Below are positions 36,307 to 44,413 of a stretch of 45,791 nucleotides of DNA, in pieces. Where the stretch lies: positions 1 to 45,791 of the forward strand of contig QCSN01000013.1 in the NCBI GenBank assembly GCA_003211515.1, in the 5' to 3' direction. The position numbers were made by a program, and so were the translations under genes. The notes beneath the pieces were generated by a model. It was not told the origin of the DNA. It ran no database searches and saw only the letters and a list, made by a program, of their open reading frames with translations. Source of the DNA: Synechococcus sp. AG-670-F04. Its GTDB lineage: Bacteria > Cyanobacteriota > Cyanobacteriia > PCC-6307 > Cyanobiaceae. How positions within the stretch are numbered: the first letter of the stretch is position 1; the number at the start of each line of letters is the position of its first letter.

Positions 36307-37458
36307 TCAACCACGTGATGACCTGCGATCGCGCATCAGAGACACGAAGCGTGAAAAGTGGTGGTCAGCGTCGTGCGGGCCTGGGCTCGCTTCAGGGTGG
36401 TACTGAACCCCAAAGACGGGCTGCTCACGGTGAGCAAAGGCAGCGACTGTGCGGTCGTTCAGATTCAGATGCGTGACGTCGATGCAAGCCGTGGACAAGG
36501 AATCAGCATCCAGCGCAAAACCATGGTTCTGACTCGTGATCTCCACCTGACCAGTCGTTCCACAGGGATGATTGAGTCCGCGATGGCCGTAGGTCAGTTT
36601 GAAGGTGCTGCCCCCGAGAGCGAGGCCGAGGATCTGATGCCCGAGGCAGATTCCAAACAAAGGAAGTTCCGGCTGATCGAGGAGGGCACGTGCAAGCGCA
36701 ATTCCGCCGGTCACTGCAGCGGGATCCCCAGGCCCGTTTGAGAGGAAAACACCATCTGGATTTTCGCTCAGAACACTGGCCAAGTCGGAATCTGCCGGCA
36801 TCACCTTGACCTCACAGCCATGGGCCACGAGGCGATCAAGGATGGCGCGCTTGATTCCGAAATCGATCGCAACGACCCGATAAGAGGGATCCCGACTCGG
36901 CTTGAGACGTTGATCAAACACGGCCGAGCAGGGTTCGGCCCAGCGGTAAGCCGAGCGGGTGCTCACCTGATCAGCAAGGTTGAGCCCCTGCATCGAGGGG
37001 GCGTCACGGACTTGTGCAAGCAGGTCAGTAGGCGATCGGCCATCACTGCTGATGACGCCATTCATCGCACCCACCTCGCGAAGGTGTCGGACCAGGGCGC
37101 GGGTGTCGACGTCGTGAATCCCCACCACACCATGCTCTGCCATCCAGTTTTCGAGGGTCTGCTGACATCTCCAACTGCTAGGCCGAATGGCCAGTTCGCG
37201 CGCAATCACTCCTCGGGCGTGTGGGCAGTCCGCTTCCTGGTCTTGATCATTCACACCGGTGTTGCCAAGTTCCGGATAGGTGAAGGTGACGAGCTGCCCG
37301 GCGTAACTGGGATCGGTCAGGACCTCCTGATAACCGGTCATTCCGGTGTTGAACACCACTTCGCCGATCACCGTGCCTCGATGACCGAAGCAACGACCGG
37401 TGAGGACGGTTCCATCAGCCAACACCAGATGAGCTGCTGCGGATGGGGAGTCAGTCAT
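36307..37458 (-). CDS. carA: Carbamoyl-phosphate synthase small subunit CarA
   Basis: CarA hydrolyses glutamine and channels ammonia to CarB for arginine and pyrimidine synthesis. The 383-residue product has the N-terminal CPSase domain ([31 protein letters not shown]) and a class I glutamine amidotransferase domain with the nucleophile in [14 protein letters not shown] and the His-Glu pair in [12 protein letters not shown]. The start is ATG 37458. It follows trpD by 29 bp on the same strand; carB is not in the window. Confidence 0.95.
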   Translation of the reverse strand: MTDSPSAAAHLVLADGTVLTGRCFGHRGTVIGEVVFNTGMTGYQEVLTDPSYAGQLVTFTYPELGNTGVNDQDQEADCPHARGVIARELAIRPSSWRCQQTLENWMAEHGVVGIHDVDTRALVRHLREVGAMNGVISSDGRSPTDLLAQVRDAPSMQGLNLADQVSTRSAYRWAEPCSAVFDQRLKPSRDPSYRVVAIDFGIKRAILDRLVAHGCEVKVMPADSDLASVLSENPDGVFLSNGPGDPAAVTGGIALARALLDQPELPLFGICLGHQILGLALGGSTFKLTYGHRGLNHPCGTTGQVEITSQNHGFALDADSLSTACIDVTHLNLNDRTVAAFAHREQPVFGVQYHPEASPGPHDADHHFSRFVSLMRDRRSSRG

Positions 37459-37487
37459 CGCAAGAGAGCAGAACAGGGCTCAGCCAT

Positions 37488-38534
37488 TCATTCTCCATTT
37501 CCATCGTCAAGAGCAGCTTTGAGCGCCTCAAGCCTTGCCCAGGGCAAACCAGCGGAGATCACCTGCGTCGCCTTCACAGCCGCCTTTGTGAGGTCTTGTT
37601 CAGCACCAGACGCCCAGAGAACGAGAGCCGTATTCAGCGACACGACATCAGTCTGAGCCTGCGTTCCTCGGCCTTGGAGCACCTCCTGAAGGATTCCCTG
37701 ATTGGTCTGCAGATCACCGCCAATGAGGCTGTCGAGGGGTGCGGCCGTCAAACCGAGCTCCTCAGCAGAAACGGTTCGGGACGTCATTGTTCCCGCCTCA
37801 ATCAATCGCAACTGATTGGGGCCCGCCAGAGAGGCCTCATCCAATCCCCCAGCACCATGGACCACCACAGCTCGGTCAAGACCGAGCTGTTGGAGTGCGC
37901 CGGCCATCGGGTCCAACAGATCAGCCCGCGCCACACCGAGAACCTGGGCTTGCGGACGTAACGGGTTCACCAGAGGACCCAGAAGATTGAAGACGGTGCG
38001 GATCCCGAGACTGCGACGCAGGGGGGCAAGATTGACCAGAGCCGGATGCCAGGCAGGGGCGAACAGAAACGTGATTCCGGTGCTGGTCACCGCGTCTACG
38101 ACGGTTTTGAGGGGAGCTTTCAAGTGGAGACCAAGGCCTTCCAAGACATCGGCCGAACCCACCTTGCCGCTTGCGCTGCGATTGCCATGTTTGGCCACGG
38201 CCACCCCACAGGCCGCAGCGGTGAAGGCAACAGCTGTCGAAATATTGAACGTGTCTGCTCCATCTCCACCTGTTCCACAGGTATCGACCATGGCCAACCC
38301 AGGCCGTTCACAGGGAAGGGGGCAAGCGTCACGCAAAACCATCGCCATGGCTGCGAGTTCAGCCGCCACCATGCCTTTGGCGCGCATCGCCGCCAGGAAG
38401 GCACCGGTCTGGACAGGGGTCAGCTCCTCAGCGAGCCAGGCTTGCATCAGCCCCTTCGCCTGATCCGCAGAGAGATCGTCGCCCTGAAGAACGGTCTCAA
38501 GCAGGGCGGACCATGAAGGAATTGCAGATGTCAT
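37488..38534 (-). CDS. trpD: Anthranilate phosphoribosyltransferase TrpD
   Basis: TrpD attaches phosphoribose to anthranilate in tryptophan synthesis. The 348-residue product has the PRPP-binding glycine motif [17 protein letters not shown], the [21 protein letters not shown] motif, and [20 protein letters not shown] with [10 protein letters not shown]. The start is ATG 38534 ([12 protein letters not shown]); a TTG at 38555 is in frame but less likely. Other trp genes are not in the window. An upstream hairpin at 38554-38581 probably ends the preceding transcript. Confidence 0.95.
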   Translation of the reverse strand: MTSAIPSWSALLETVLQGDDLSADQAKGLMQAWLAEELTPVQTGAFLAAMRAKGMVAAELAAMAMVLRDACPLPCERPGLAMVDTCGTGGDGADTFNISTAVAFTAAACGVAVAKHGNRSASGKVGSADVLEGLGLHLKAPLKTVVDAVTSTGITFLFAPAWHPALVNLAPLRRSLGIRTVFNLLGPLVNPLRPQAQVLGVARADLLDPMAGALQQLGLDRAVVVHGAGGLDEASLAGPNQLRLIEAGTMTSRTVSAEELGLTAAPLDSLIGGDLQTNQGILQEVLQGRGTQAQTDVVSLNTALVLWASGAEQDLTKAAVKATQVISAGLPWARLEALKAALDDGNGE

Positions 38535-38553
38535 CTCGACAGACCGTGACAGC

Positions 38554-38581
38554 AAAAAACCCGGGTGACATGCACACCGGG
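38554..38581 (-). terminator. Intrinsic terminator between the DUF3288 gene and trpD
   Basis: On the minus strand CCCGGTGTG-CATGT-CACCCGGG forms a GC-rich hairpin with a one-base bulge, followed by TTTTTT. It lies 69 bp after the DUF3288 stop and just upstream of trpD, so it would separate the two transcripts. Confidence 0.7.
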
Positions 38582-38649
38582 CCGGATGATGGGGACTACT
38601 CCACTATCCCTCACTCGTCGATCGGTACACCAGGACGAGCCACGATTCG

Positions 38650-38973
38650 TCAACCCCCATCCGATTGAGAGGTATCAAAACCTGATCCAACCGCCTCCTC
38701 CACGGCAGGGCCTGGGCGATATCCCGATGCCCAGATCTTGCGGGCCCTCGCGTTTAACTCCTCCCGGCTGATCTTCCAAATCGTCAGCAGCCGTTCCATG
38801 TCCAGCTGAAGCGACTCAGACCCGGGGAAGCCGTCGTAACGGATGAACAACCGGGCAAGTTCGGCCAGATCGCCATCCTGAGGTGATTCGCGCGCCAGCA
38901 GACGGTCGATGTGGTCCCGATCGGTCGCTTCCAGTGGATGGGTCTGGTTGACGGAGCCGGAGGGTTCGGACAT
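38650..38973 (-). CDS. DUF3288 family protein
   Basis: The 107-residue protein has the cyanobacterial DUF3288 pattern: THPLEATDRDHIDRLLA, GDLAELARLFIRYDGFPG, and LLTIWKISREELNARARKIW. No function is established. It is soluble and mostly helical. The start is ATG 38973, divergent from the ABC transporter gene with only 77 bp between them. Confidence 0.85.
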   Translation of the reverse strand: MSEPSGSVNQTHPLEATDRDHIDRLLARESPQDGDLAELARLFIRYDGFPGSESLQLDMERLLTIWKISREELNARARKIWASGYRPGPAVEEAVGSGFDTSQSDGG

Positions 38974-39050
38974 GGACGGAATGGAGAGACCGTTGCACCC
39001 CAGCTTGCTGGAGCTGGCTGTTTAGGTTGACGGCCTTCTGTGAAGAATGC

Positions 39051-40817
39051 ATGGCCGCGATGCGGTTGGATTTGATCGGCCGTTATCTCCGGCCCCATCG
39101 ACGCACTGTGTTGATCGGGGCTGTGGCGCTGGTTGTGGTCAACATCCTCAAGATGACAATCCCTCTCGAGGTCAGTCGCGTTGTCGACGAACTTCAGGAG
39201 GGATTTGCCTACAGCAACGTGCTGCGCCAGGCCGGCTGGATTGTGATGTTGGCCACTGTCATGGCCGTTGTGAGGCTGCTGTCGCGTCAACTGGTGTTCG
39301 GCGTAGGTCGGCAGGTGGAGGTGGAGCTGCGGCAGCGGCTGTTTGACCACATGCTTCGTCAGGAACCGGCCTGGGTGCAAACCACCGGCAGTGGTGAGGT
39401 GATCTCTCGGGCGACCAGTGATGTGGAAAACATCAGGAGGCTGCTGGGTTTCGCGATCCTCAGCCTCACCAACACACTTCTGGCCTACAGCCTGACCCTG
39501 CCAGCGATGCTGGCGATCGACCCATGGTTGACGCTCGCAGCCGTTGGCTTGTATCCGCTGATGCTCGGCACGGTTCGACTGTTCGGCGGGCAGATGATGC
39601 GCCAGCAAAGACGTCAACAGGAAAATCTGGCCGGTTTGAATGAATTGATTCAGGAGGATCTCTCCGGAATCAGCGCCATCAAGATCTACGGCCAGGAGGA
39701 GGCCGAACTCACGGCGTTCAGCCAACGCAACAGGCTCTATCGGGACAGTGCCATTCGCCTGGCTCGGACACGCAGCACCCTGTTTCCCTTGCTGGAGGGA
39801 ATTTCATCGATTTCCCTACTGCTTTTGCTGTCTTTCGGGAGCGGAAAACTGGCAGAGGGATCGCTGAGCATCGGCGGGCTGGTGGCCTTGATCCTCTATG
39901 TGGAAGGGCTTGTTTTCCCAACGGCCCTGCTCGGTTTCACACTCAATACGTTCCAGATCGGCCAGGTGAGCCTCGAGAGGGTTGAGGAACTGCTGCAGAG
40001 GGTGCCTTTGATCCGCGACAGCAACGTGGGAACTGCACAACCGGATCGGAGTGCTGGAAAGGGCCCCGGGCATCTCGAAGCCCGCAATTTGCACGTGCGT
40101 TACGAGGGAGCGGATCGGGACACACTCACTGGCGTGACCTTCTCGATCAAACCTGGTGAGCTTGTCGCTGTTGTGGGCCCGGTGGGTTGCGGGAAGACCA
40201 CTCTGGCCAGAGCCTTTGGTCGGATGGTTCCCGTCGCGGGAGGCCAGTTGTTCCTTGATGGCTGCGACATCACCGAACTCCCGCTTCAAACCCTGCGGGG
40301 TGAGGTGGCCATGGTGCCGCAGGAGGGTTATCTATTCACGAGCAGCCTGGCGGACAATCTGCGATTTGGTGAACCGGAGGCCACATCGGAGCAGGTGGTT
40401 CATGCGGCGGAGCAAGCCCGTCTAGCTGACGATGTTCGCGGTTTCCCCGATGGCTTTGAAACCCTTGTCGGTGAGCGTGGCATCACCCTGAGTGGTGGAC
40501 AACGCCAGCGCACCGCACTGGGCCGCGCATTGCTGGTATCGACCCCGGTGCTGGTGCTCGATGACGCTCTGGCAAGCGTTGATAACAACACCGCTGCTGC
40601 GATCCTTGACTCAATCCGCCGTCAGGACGGACGCACCATTGTGATGATCAGTCATCAACTTTCGGCCGCTGCGGCCTGCGATCGAATCCTTGTGATGGAA
40701 AACGGCCGCATTGTTCAGGAAGGGCATCACAGTGAACTGATTCACACCCACGGTGTTTATCAACGGCTCTGGGAACGCCAGCAGGCTGTGGAGCAGATGG
40801 ATGCACTGGCATCCTGA
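39051..40817 (+). CDS. ABC exporter with fused permease and ATPase (MsbA-like)
   Basis: The product of about 588 residues has six hydrophobic segments in the first 300 residues and an ATPase domain with Walker A GPVGCGKTTL, the Q-loop MVPQEGYLF, signature LSGGQRQRTALGRALL, Walker B VLVLDDALAS, and the H-loop ISHQLS. The RQEPAWVQTTGSGEVISRAT coupling stretch is typical of half-size exporters, so it would work as a dimer on lipids, peptides or drugs. The Walker A sequence has V for the usual S/N, and the residue after Walker B is Ala rather than Glu (VLDDALAS), as in some degenerate NBDs. The start is ATG 39051 (MAAMRLDL); the ATG at 39027 is less likely. Confidence 0.88.
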   Translation: MAAMRLDLIGRYLRPHRRTVLIGAVALVVVNILKMTIPLEVSRVVDELQEGFAYSNVLRQAGWIVMLATVMAVVRLLSRQLVFGVGRQVEVELRQRLFDHMLRQEPAWVQTTGSGEVISRATSDVENIRRLLGFAILSLTNTLLAYSLTLPAMLAIDPWLTLAAVGLYPLMLGTVRLFGGQMMRQQRRQQENLAGLNELIQEDLSGISAIKIYGQEEAELTAFSQRNRLYRDSAIRLARTRSTLFPLLEGISSISLLLLLSFGSGKLAEGSLSIGGLVALILYVEGLVFPTALLGFTLNTFQIGQVSLERVEELLQRVPLIRDSNVGTAQPDRSAGKGPGHLEARNLHVRYEGADRDTLTGVTFSIKPGELVAVVGPVGCGKTTLARAFGRMVPVAGGQLFLDGCDITELPLQTLRGEVAMVPQEGYLFTSSLADNLRFGEPEATSEQVVHAAEQARLADDVRGFPDGFETLVGERGITLSGGQRQRTALGRALLVSTPVLVLDDALASVDNNTAAAILDSIRRQDGRTIVMISHQLSAAAACDRILVMENGRIVQEGHHSELIHTHGVYQRLWERQQAVEQMDALAS

Positions 40818-40831
40818 AAGAGTTCATAACA

Positions 40832-41152
40832 GTGACGGACAACTGGCCGCCGAGGGGCTTAGCTGTTGAGAAGTCCTTCAAGGCCATGACCAGCAGCAAC
40901 CCGTTCGCCGTGCGCTGCACACTCACATTCGGAGACATTTACGGTCAGGTTCTGGCCTGGATGGCTGTGATTTTTGTCAGCCTCGCTGCCGGACTCGCGT
41001 TAATGGGGTCGTCCCGCCCCTTATTCGCCCTGGTTGGTGTCGGATTGATTCTTGTGTTGAGCCTGCCGTTTCTCCTGTTCGCCTTCGTCACAACATTGCT
41101 AAACCACATCCAGGTCGAACCGGCGGGGGAAGGAGCGGAACCAACGCCTTGA
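40832..41152 (+). CDS. Small membrane protein, two TM segments
   Basis: The 106-residue product has two hydrophobic segments (VLAWMAVIFVSLAAGLALMG and LFALVGVGLILVLSLPFLLF) with short polar ends. The start is GTG 40832, 14 bp after the ABC exporter stop; an ATG at 40886 (MTSSNPFAVRC) is also possible. Position suggests cotranscription with the ABC exporter. Family unknown. Confidence 0.65.
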   Translation: MTDNWPPRGLAVEKSFKAMTSSNPFAVRCTLTFGDIYGQVLAWMAVIFVSLAAGLALMGSSRPLFALVGVGLILVLSLPFLLFAFVTTLLNHIQVEPAGEGAEPTP

Positions 41153-41226
41153 TCCCGATCGCGGGATCCAACTAAAAATCGGGTCCTAACCGTTCTGCCT
41201 AGGCTTAAAGCAGACACCGTTCGGGC

Positions 41227-41940
41227 ATGTTTCCCTCCTGGCTGACTTCAAAGGAACCCTCTACGGATTCAGCCAACGAACGCCATGCCGTTCTCGGCAC
41301 CGCTCTGCGAGCACCTCTGCTGAGCGATCAGGAAGAAGCGATTTTTGCGTGTGGCTGCTTCTGGGGAGCCGAGAAGGGCTTCTGGAGACTGCCCGGGGTC
41401 GTCAGTACTGCTGTCGGTTATGCCGGAGGGCAGAATCAACATCCTTCTTATCAAGAAGTGTGTTCTGGAAGAACAGGCCACACCGAAGTGGTTCGAGTGG
41501 TGTGGAGTACCCCAGCCATTGACTTCTCCGATCTTCTGAAGCTGTTCTGGGAATGTCACGATCCAACGCAAGGGGATCGGCAGGGAAATGACACCGGCAG
41601 TCAATACCGCTCCGCTGTTTACACAACAACAGCGCAACAGATGACGCTGGCTCTGGCCAGCAAGGAGAGCTACCAAAACGGGCTTGCTGCAAAAGGTTTC
41701 GGGCCGATCACAACCGAAATCAAGGCCGATCAGCCCTTTTACTTCGCTGAGACCTACCACCAGCAATACCTCGCCAAGCCAGGCAGCCGTCCTTACTGCT
41801 CCGCCATGCCGACCCAGGTCGTCCTCGAGGGTTTTGAAGGTGCCAATCTCAAACTTCCCAGCCATGTTTGGGCTCAATACAACTGGGAGGTGAGCCACTG
41901 CGTCCTGCGCAGCGACAACCAACCGATCAGCCTCGCCTGA
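41227..41940 (+). CDS. msrA: Peptide methionine sulfoxide reductase MsrA
   Basis: MsrA reduces methionine-S-sulfoxide in proteins. The 237-residue product has the catalytic GCFWG motif with Cys44 ([14 protein letters not shown]), then [20 protein letters not shown] and [20 protein letters not shown], all family hallmarks. The tail (to residue 237) is longer than in the E. coli enzyme and includes a second Cys (SHCVLRSD) that may resolve the disulfide. The N-terminal 35 residues are not a signal peptide. The start is ATG 41227. Confidence 0.95.
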   Translation: MFPSWLTSKEPSTDSANERHAVLGTALRAPLLSDQEEAIFACGCFWGAEKGFWRLPGVVSTAVGYAGGQNQHPSYQEVCSGRTGHTEVVRVVWSTPAIDFSDLLKLFWECHDPTQGDRQGNDTGSQYRSAVYTTTAQQMTLALASKESYQNGLAAKGFGPITTEIKADQPFYFAETYHQQYLAKPGSRPYCSAMPTQVVLEGFEGANLKLPSHVWAQYNWEVSHCVLRSDNQPISLA

Positions 41941-42122
41941 TGCCGGACAAGCTGTCCGATCGAACCGTGATTCTGGCGATCGCTCTGACGATCCTGCTGC
42001 TTTTCGGGCTGATTTTTTCAACCCGTCCGCCAGGGGGAACCCGAGAATCCCCCTTGTTGTGGCGGGATTCGGGACCAGCAGATCCATCCCCCAGCCGACC
42101 AACAGGAACCTTGCAGATTTGA
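41940..42122 (+). CDS. Small membrane protein, 60 residues
   Basis: ATG 41940 overlaps the TGA of msrA (TGATG). The product has one hydrophobic segment (TVILAIALTILLLFGLIFS) and a polar, proline-rich tail (RPPGGTRESPLLWRD). It is a single-pass anchored peptide, translationally coupled to msrA. Family unknown. Confidence 0.6.
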   Translation: MPDKLSDRTVILAIALTILLLFGLIFSTRPPGGTRESPLLWRDSGPADPSPSRPTGTLQI

Positions 42123-42188
42123 CCACCAACAGAAACATCTGAACTGTTAAGTGCCAAGGTGTGGTGAATCGAGCGTTGTTTGGGTGGC

Positions 42189-42524
42189 GTGAACGCTCCG
42201 CAGGAGAGAGACGAACGTCGCCGGCTGCACCCGCTGCCCAGGGGCCTCGTTGAGCTGTATGGATTGATTGCCGTGGTGGTTGTGCTGATCCCCGAATGGT
42301 TGGCAGAAGGCACGATCACGCTTGGAAATGCAGCACGAGCAAGCGACTTACCGATGCGTGCGAGGGCGTGGCGAATGCTTCCCGAACTCCGGCTGGCATC
42401 CATGAGCCTGGCTGAACTGCGTCAACTCGCTCGTCAGCTGAGGTTGTATGGCTATTCATCGGAGAGCCGAGACAAGCTCACCACTCGATTACTAAGACGG
42501 GCAAGACGCCGTAAAGCACTGTGA
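42189..42524 (+). CDS. Membrane protein with a SAP-like C-terminal motif
   Basis: The product of about 111 residues has a hydrophobic segment (LVELYGLIAVVVVLIPEWLA) followed by a helical region and a C-terminal LRQLARQLRLYGYSSESRDK basic motif resembling SAP or Rho-N domains, which often bind nucleic acids. GGGTGG precedes the GTG start; a TTG nine bases earlier is in frame. It lies just before tRNA-Pro on the same strand. Function unknown. Confidence 0.6.
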   Translation: MNAPQERDERRRLHPLPRGLVELYGLIAVVVVLIPEWLAEGTITLGNAARASDLPMRARAWRMLPELRLASMSLAELRQLARQLRLYGYSSESRDKLTTRLLRRARRRKAL

Positions 42525-42535
42525 TAGCTTGAATT

Positions 42536-42612
<77 letters not shown>

Positions 42613-42641
42613 TTGCTTGAATTCCTGTCACCCCAGAGACG

Positions 42642-42676
42642 AAGGGCGTACTCAGTGATGGGTCGCCCTTTTTTTT
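42642..42676 (+). terminator. Intrinsic terminator after tRNA-Pro
   Basis: AAGGGCG and CGCCCTT form a 7-bp stem with a 15-base loop, ending in a run of T. It follows the tRNA by 29 bp. Confidence 0.75.
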
Positions 42677-42750
42677 CGCCCAACCTCTTAAGCCAGAGAG
42701 TGGCGACAAGGGATGGAAACGAGGATTGGACAAACGGATTCGAGCAAGGC

Positions 42751-42957
42751 CTAAGGGATCAGCTTGTAAGCACGAAGAACCGCCAAACGGAGGCCGCCAA
42801 GTTTCGACCAAGCCGCAATCGCTTCGTCTTTGGTTCGGTAAGGCCGCCAATCGTTGTCGTTCAAACGCCGCTCAATGTGTGCAGCCACTCGCCGAACAAC
42901 GACAGCATCACTTTTAAATCGAACCGATATGACCTCGCCATTGATCAGAATGTCCAT
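42751..42957 (-). CDS. Conserved hypothetical protein, 68 residues
   Basis: From ATG 42957 the product reads MDILINGEVISVRFKSDAVV, then VRRVAAHIERRLNDNDWRPY and KLGGLRLAVLRAYKLIP. It is basic and soluble. AAGG lies 11 bases upstream. The frame continues upstream to 43080 (109 residues) with an ATG at 42999 that could also be used. Converges on the tRNA-Pro terminator. Family unknown. Confidence 0.55.
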   Translation of the reverse strand: MDILINGEVISVRFKSDAVVVRRVAAHIERRLNDNDWRPYRTKDEAIAAWSKLGGLRLAVLRAYKLIP

Positions 42958-43131
42958 ACAACAGATAACCTTCTTGGATGCAACAACATTTGCCACCATA
43001 ATTTTGCCATAAAAACCATGCACGACCTGAAGCTGCACTACGGAAGAGCAAGCATCACCCTTTTGAAGAACAATGGACAAACAAGAGTGACTTCACAATC
43101 AATGAACAATCAACGATAGAGGAGATCTAGC

Positions 43132-43170
43132 ATGAGGATAATGCTTGATTCTATCAACAATGACGGGTAA
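43132..43170 (+). other. 12-codon ORF with a strong ribosome binding site
   Basis: GAGGAG (43120-43125 region) stands 6-7 bases before an ATG, but the frame (MRIMLDSINNDG) stops after twelve codons. This is either a leader peptide or the start of a gene broken by an early stop. No gene with coding character follows in frame. Confidence 0.3.
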
Positions 43171-43549
43171 GAAGCGCTGGTGTGCCTAGCCGCCAGAATT
43201 GATCTTCCCGATGCCGGAGCGACACCTCGCCTCAAAGACATCACGAAAACAGGAAAATCAGAAAATACAGAAGGGCCAGACAAGCCAGGTAAAATTGATC
43301 AGCAGAAAGAAATATTCAGCAGACCAAAACCGCAGAGATCACCAGCACCCATCCGTCCTAGGACAACGAGAGGACTGGTGACTGACATCTCAACCAAGCA
43401 GGGTTTGACGGATCAAGTCCGTTGCGCGTTGACGGGAGTAGCGCGCCGCCATTGCACTGGTAAAGGGAAGTGCATCCCTGATTTTTCAGCAGACTCGCAT
43501 CGAAAAAACAATCCATTCCGTTGGAATTTGTGGACATCGAAAATTCGAG

Positions 43550-43570
43550 CCGATCGTGCAGCACGATCGG
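43550..43570. repeat. Perfect 21-bp palindrome
   Basis: Ten-base arms CCGATCGTGC and GCACGATCGG flank one central A. There is no T-run on either side, so a terminator is unlikely. It lies in a gene-poor stretch and could be an operator. Confidence 0.6.
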
Positions 43571-43739
43571 AGCTTCAGGACCAAAGTTGGCTGGCCAGAG
43601 CCTTAACCCTGGAAGAAGAGGTGAGCGATCCTCAACGAGTGAAGCCGTTTTGCTTCCCTCCAGATTGAAGGCTGGCAAGGCAGATCTTCTTAAGAAATTA
43701 AGTTGGTGTGATGTTTAATCGTTCGTTCGGCATCATTCT

Positions 43740-43901
43740 CTATTGGTGGTCGAATCGCTCCGGTGGTGTACCGCCGTCGGCCACACAAATTTCCTCGAAG
43801 ACGTCGCTTCTTAACAGCTGCTTCTCAACAGGTGATCTGTTCTGTCGTGCTGAAAATAATTCCTCTAGGAGAATCGCCCATGATCTGAATCCTGAAATTG
43901 A
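43740..43901 (-). pseudogene. Small ORF without a standard start
   Basis: The minus-strand frame between two stops encodes 53 residues of coding appearance (AILLEELFSARQNRSPVEKQ, LLRSDVFEEICVADGG, TPPERFDHQ) but contains no ATG, GTG or TTG before the last 14 residues. It is probably the rest of a gene whose start was lost, or uses an unusual start such as ATT. I do not recognise the family. Confidence 0.35.
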
Positions 43902-43965
43902 TCACCCTGTCCGATTCGGTTTCGATTTCTGAATTGGGAGGCGCAGTTGAACAATCAGAAAAAAC

Positions 43966-43992
43966 AAAACCCCCGCCGAAGGCAGGGGTTTT
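43966..43992. terminator. Probable bidirectional terminator
   Basis: AAAACCCCCGCC-GAA-GGCAGGGGTTTT is a strong hairpin with one C-A mismatch and A/T runs on both sides, so it could end transcripts in either direction. It lies about 65 bp before the small ORF at 43740-43901 on the minus strand. Confidence 0.7.
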
Positions 43993-44070
43993 GAAACATT
44001 TCCAGGGAGTGTTGCCTTGTTTCCACCCCTCGAGACGCTTTTTCCTCACAACCAAATAATAGTCAGTGAA

Positions 44071-44209
44071 CTGGCACTGTGCCAGTATCTCTGGGTCGGA
44101 TCGCGGACTGGCACCGTATTGATGCTACAAAAGGGTTGTTGGCCTCCTCACACAAGGAACCAACACCTCACACACCCCGAAGGCCCACTCATTGAGTGGC
44201 CTTTTTTTT
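44071..44209 (+). ncRNA. Candidate small RNA with a Yfr1-like motif
   Basis: The segment contains CTGGCAC-T-GTGCCAG (44071-44085) and a third ACTGGCAC at 44107-44114, which gives alternative hairpins. It then has TGTTGG...CCAACA (44137-44165) with a 17-base loop containing CCTCCTCACAC (44143-44153), and ends with a terminator hairpin and T8. The loop is one base from the conserved unpaired core ACUCCUCACAC of the cyanobacterial sRNA Yfr1; a second similar run (ACACCTCACACAC) follows the hairpin. The position is convergent with a Som-type porin gene 200 bp away, and Yfr1 is known to repress Som porin mRNAs. That this is Yfr1, or a relative, is an inference. The 5' end is not known. Confidence 0.4.
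44181..44209 (+). terminator. Intrinsic terminator of the candidate RNA
   Basis: GGCCCACTCA and TGAGTGGCC form a near-perfect 9-bp hairpin with a bulged C and a tiny loop, followed by eight T. It is a strong plus-strand terminator, although no protein gene lies upstream on this strand for over a kilobase. Confidence 0.8.
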
Positions 44210-44346
44210 GGCTGATTGGAGATGTCCACCAAAATGGTTCCCGCAAAGAAGATCTGACAAAAGAGCCACGCACACCGCCCAAGGCGAGGATTAACCAACA
44301 AGAATTTTTATGGCAAAAATGATTCGGCCAATAAGAAGAATCAACC

Positions 44347-44373
44347 ATCAAAAAGCCCCCACTGAAGGGGGCT
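44347..44373 (-). terminator. Terminator of the porin gene
   Basis: On the minus strand AGCCCCC-TTCAGT-GGGGGCT is followed by TTTTT. It lies 41 bp after the porin stop codon. Confidence 0.75.
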
Positions 44374-44413
44374 AGTGAATCTTTTAAAATATAAGCAAGA
44401 GATTTGTTTGATA

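Noticed and set aside
41151-41168. Hairpin GATCCCG-ATCG-CGGGATC as a terminator
   Set aside because: There is no T-run after it, and it overlaps the stop codon of the preceding gene; function unclear.
43180-43678. Overlapping ORFs of 162 (plus) and 106 (minus) codons
   Set aside because: Both are low-complexity or disordered in look, with no ribosome binding site; I could not decide for either as a gene.
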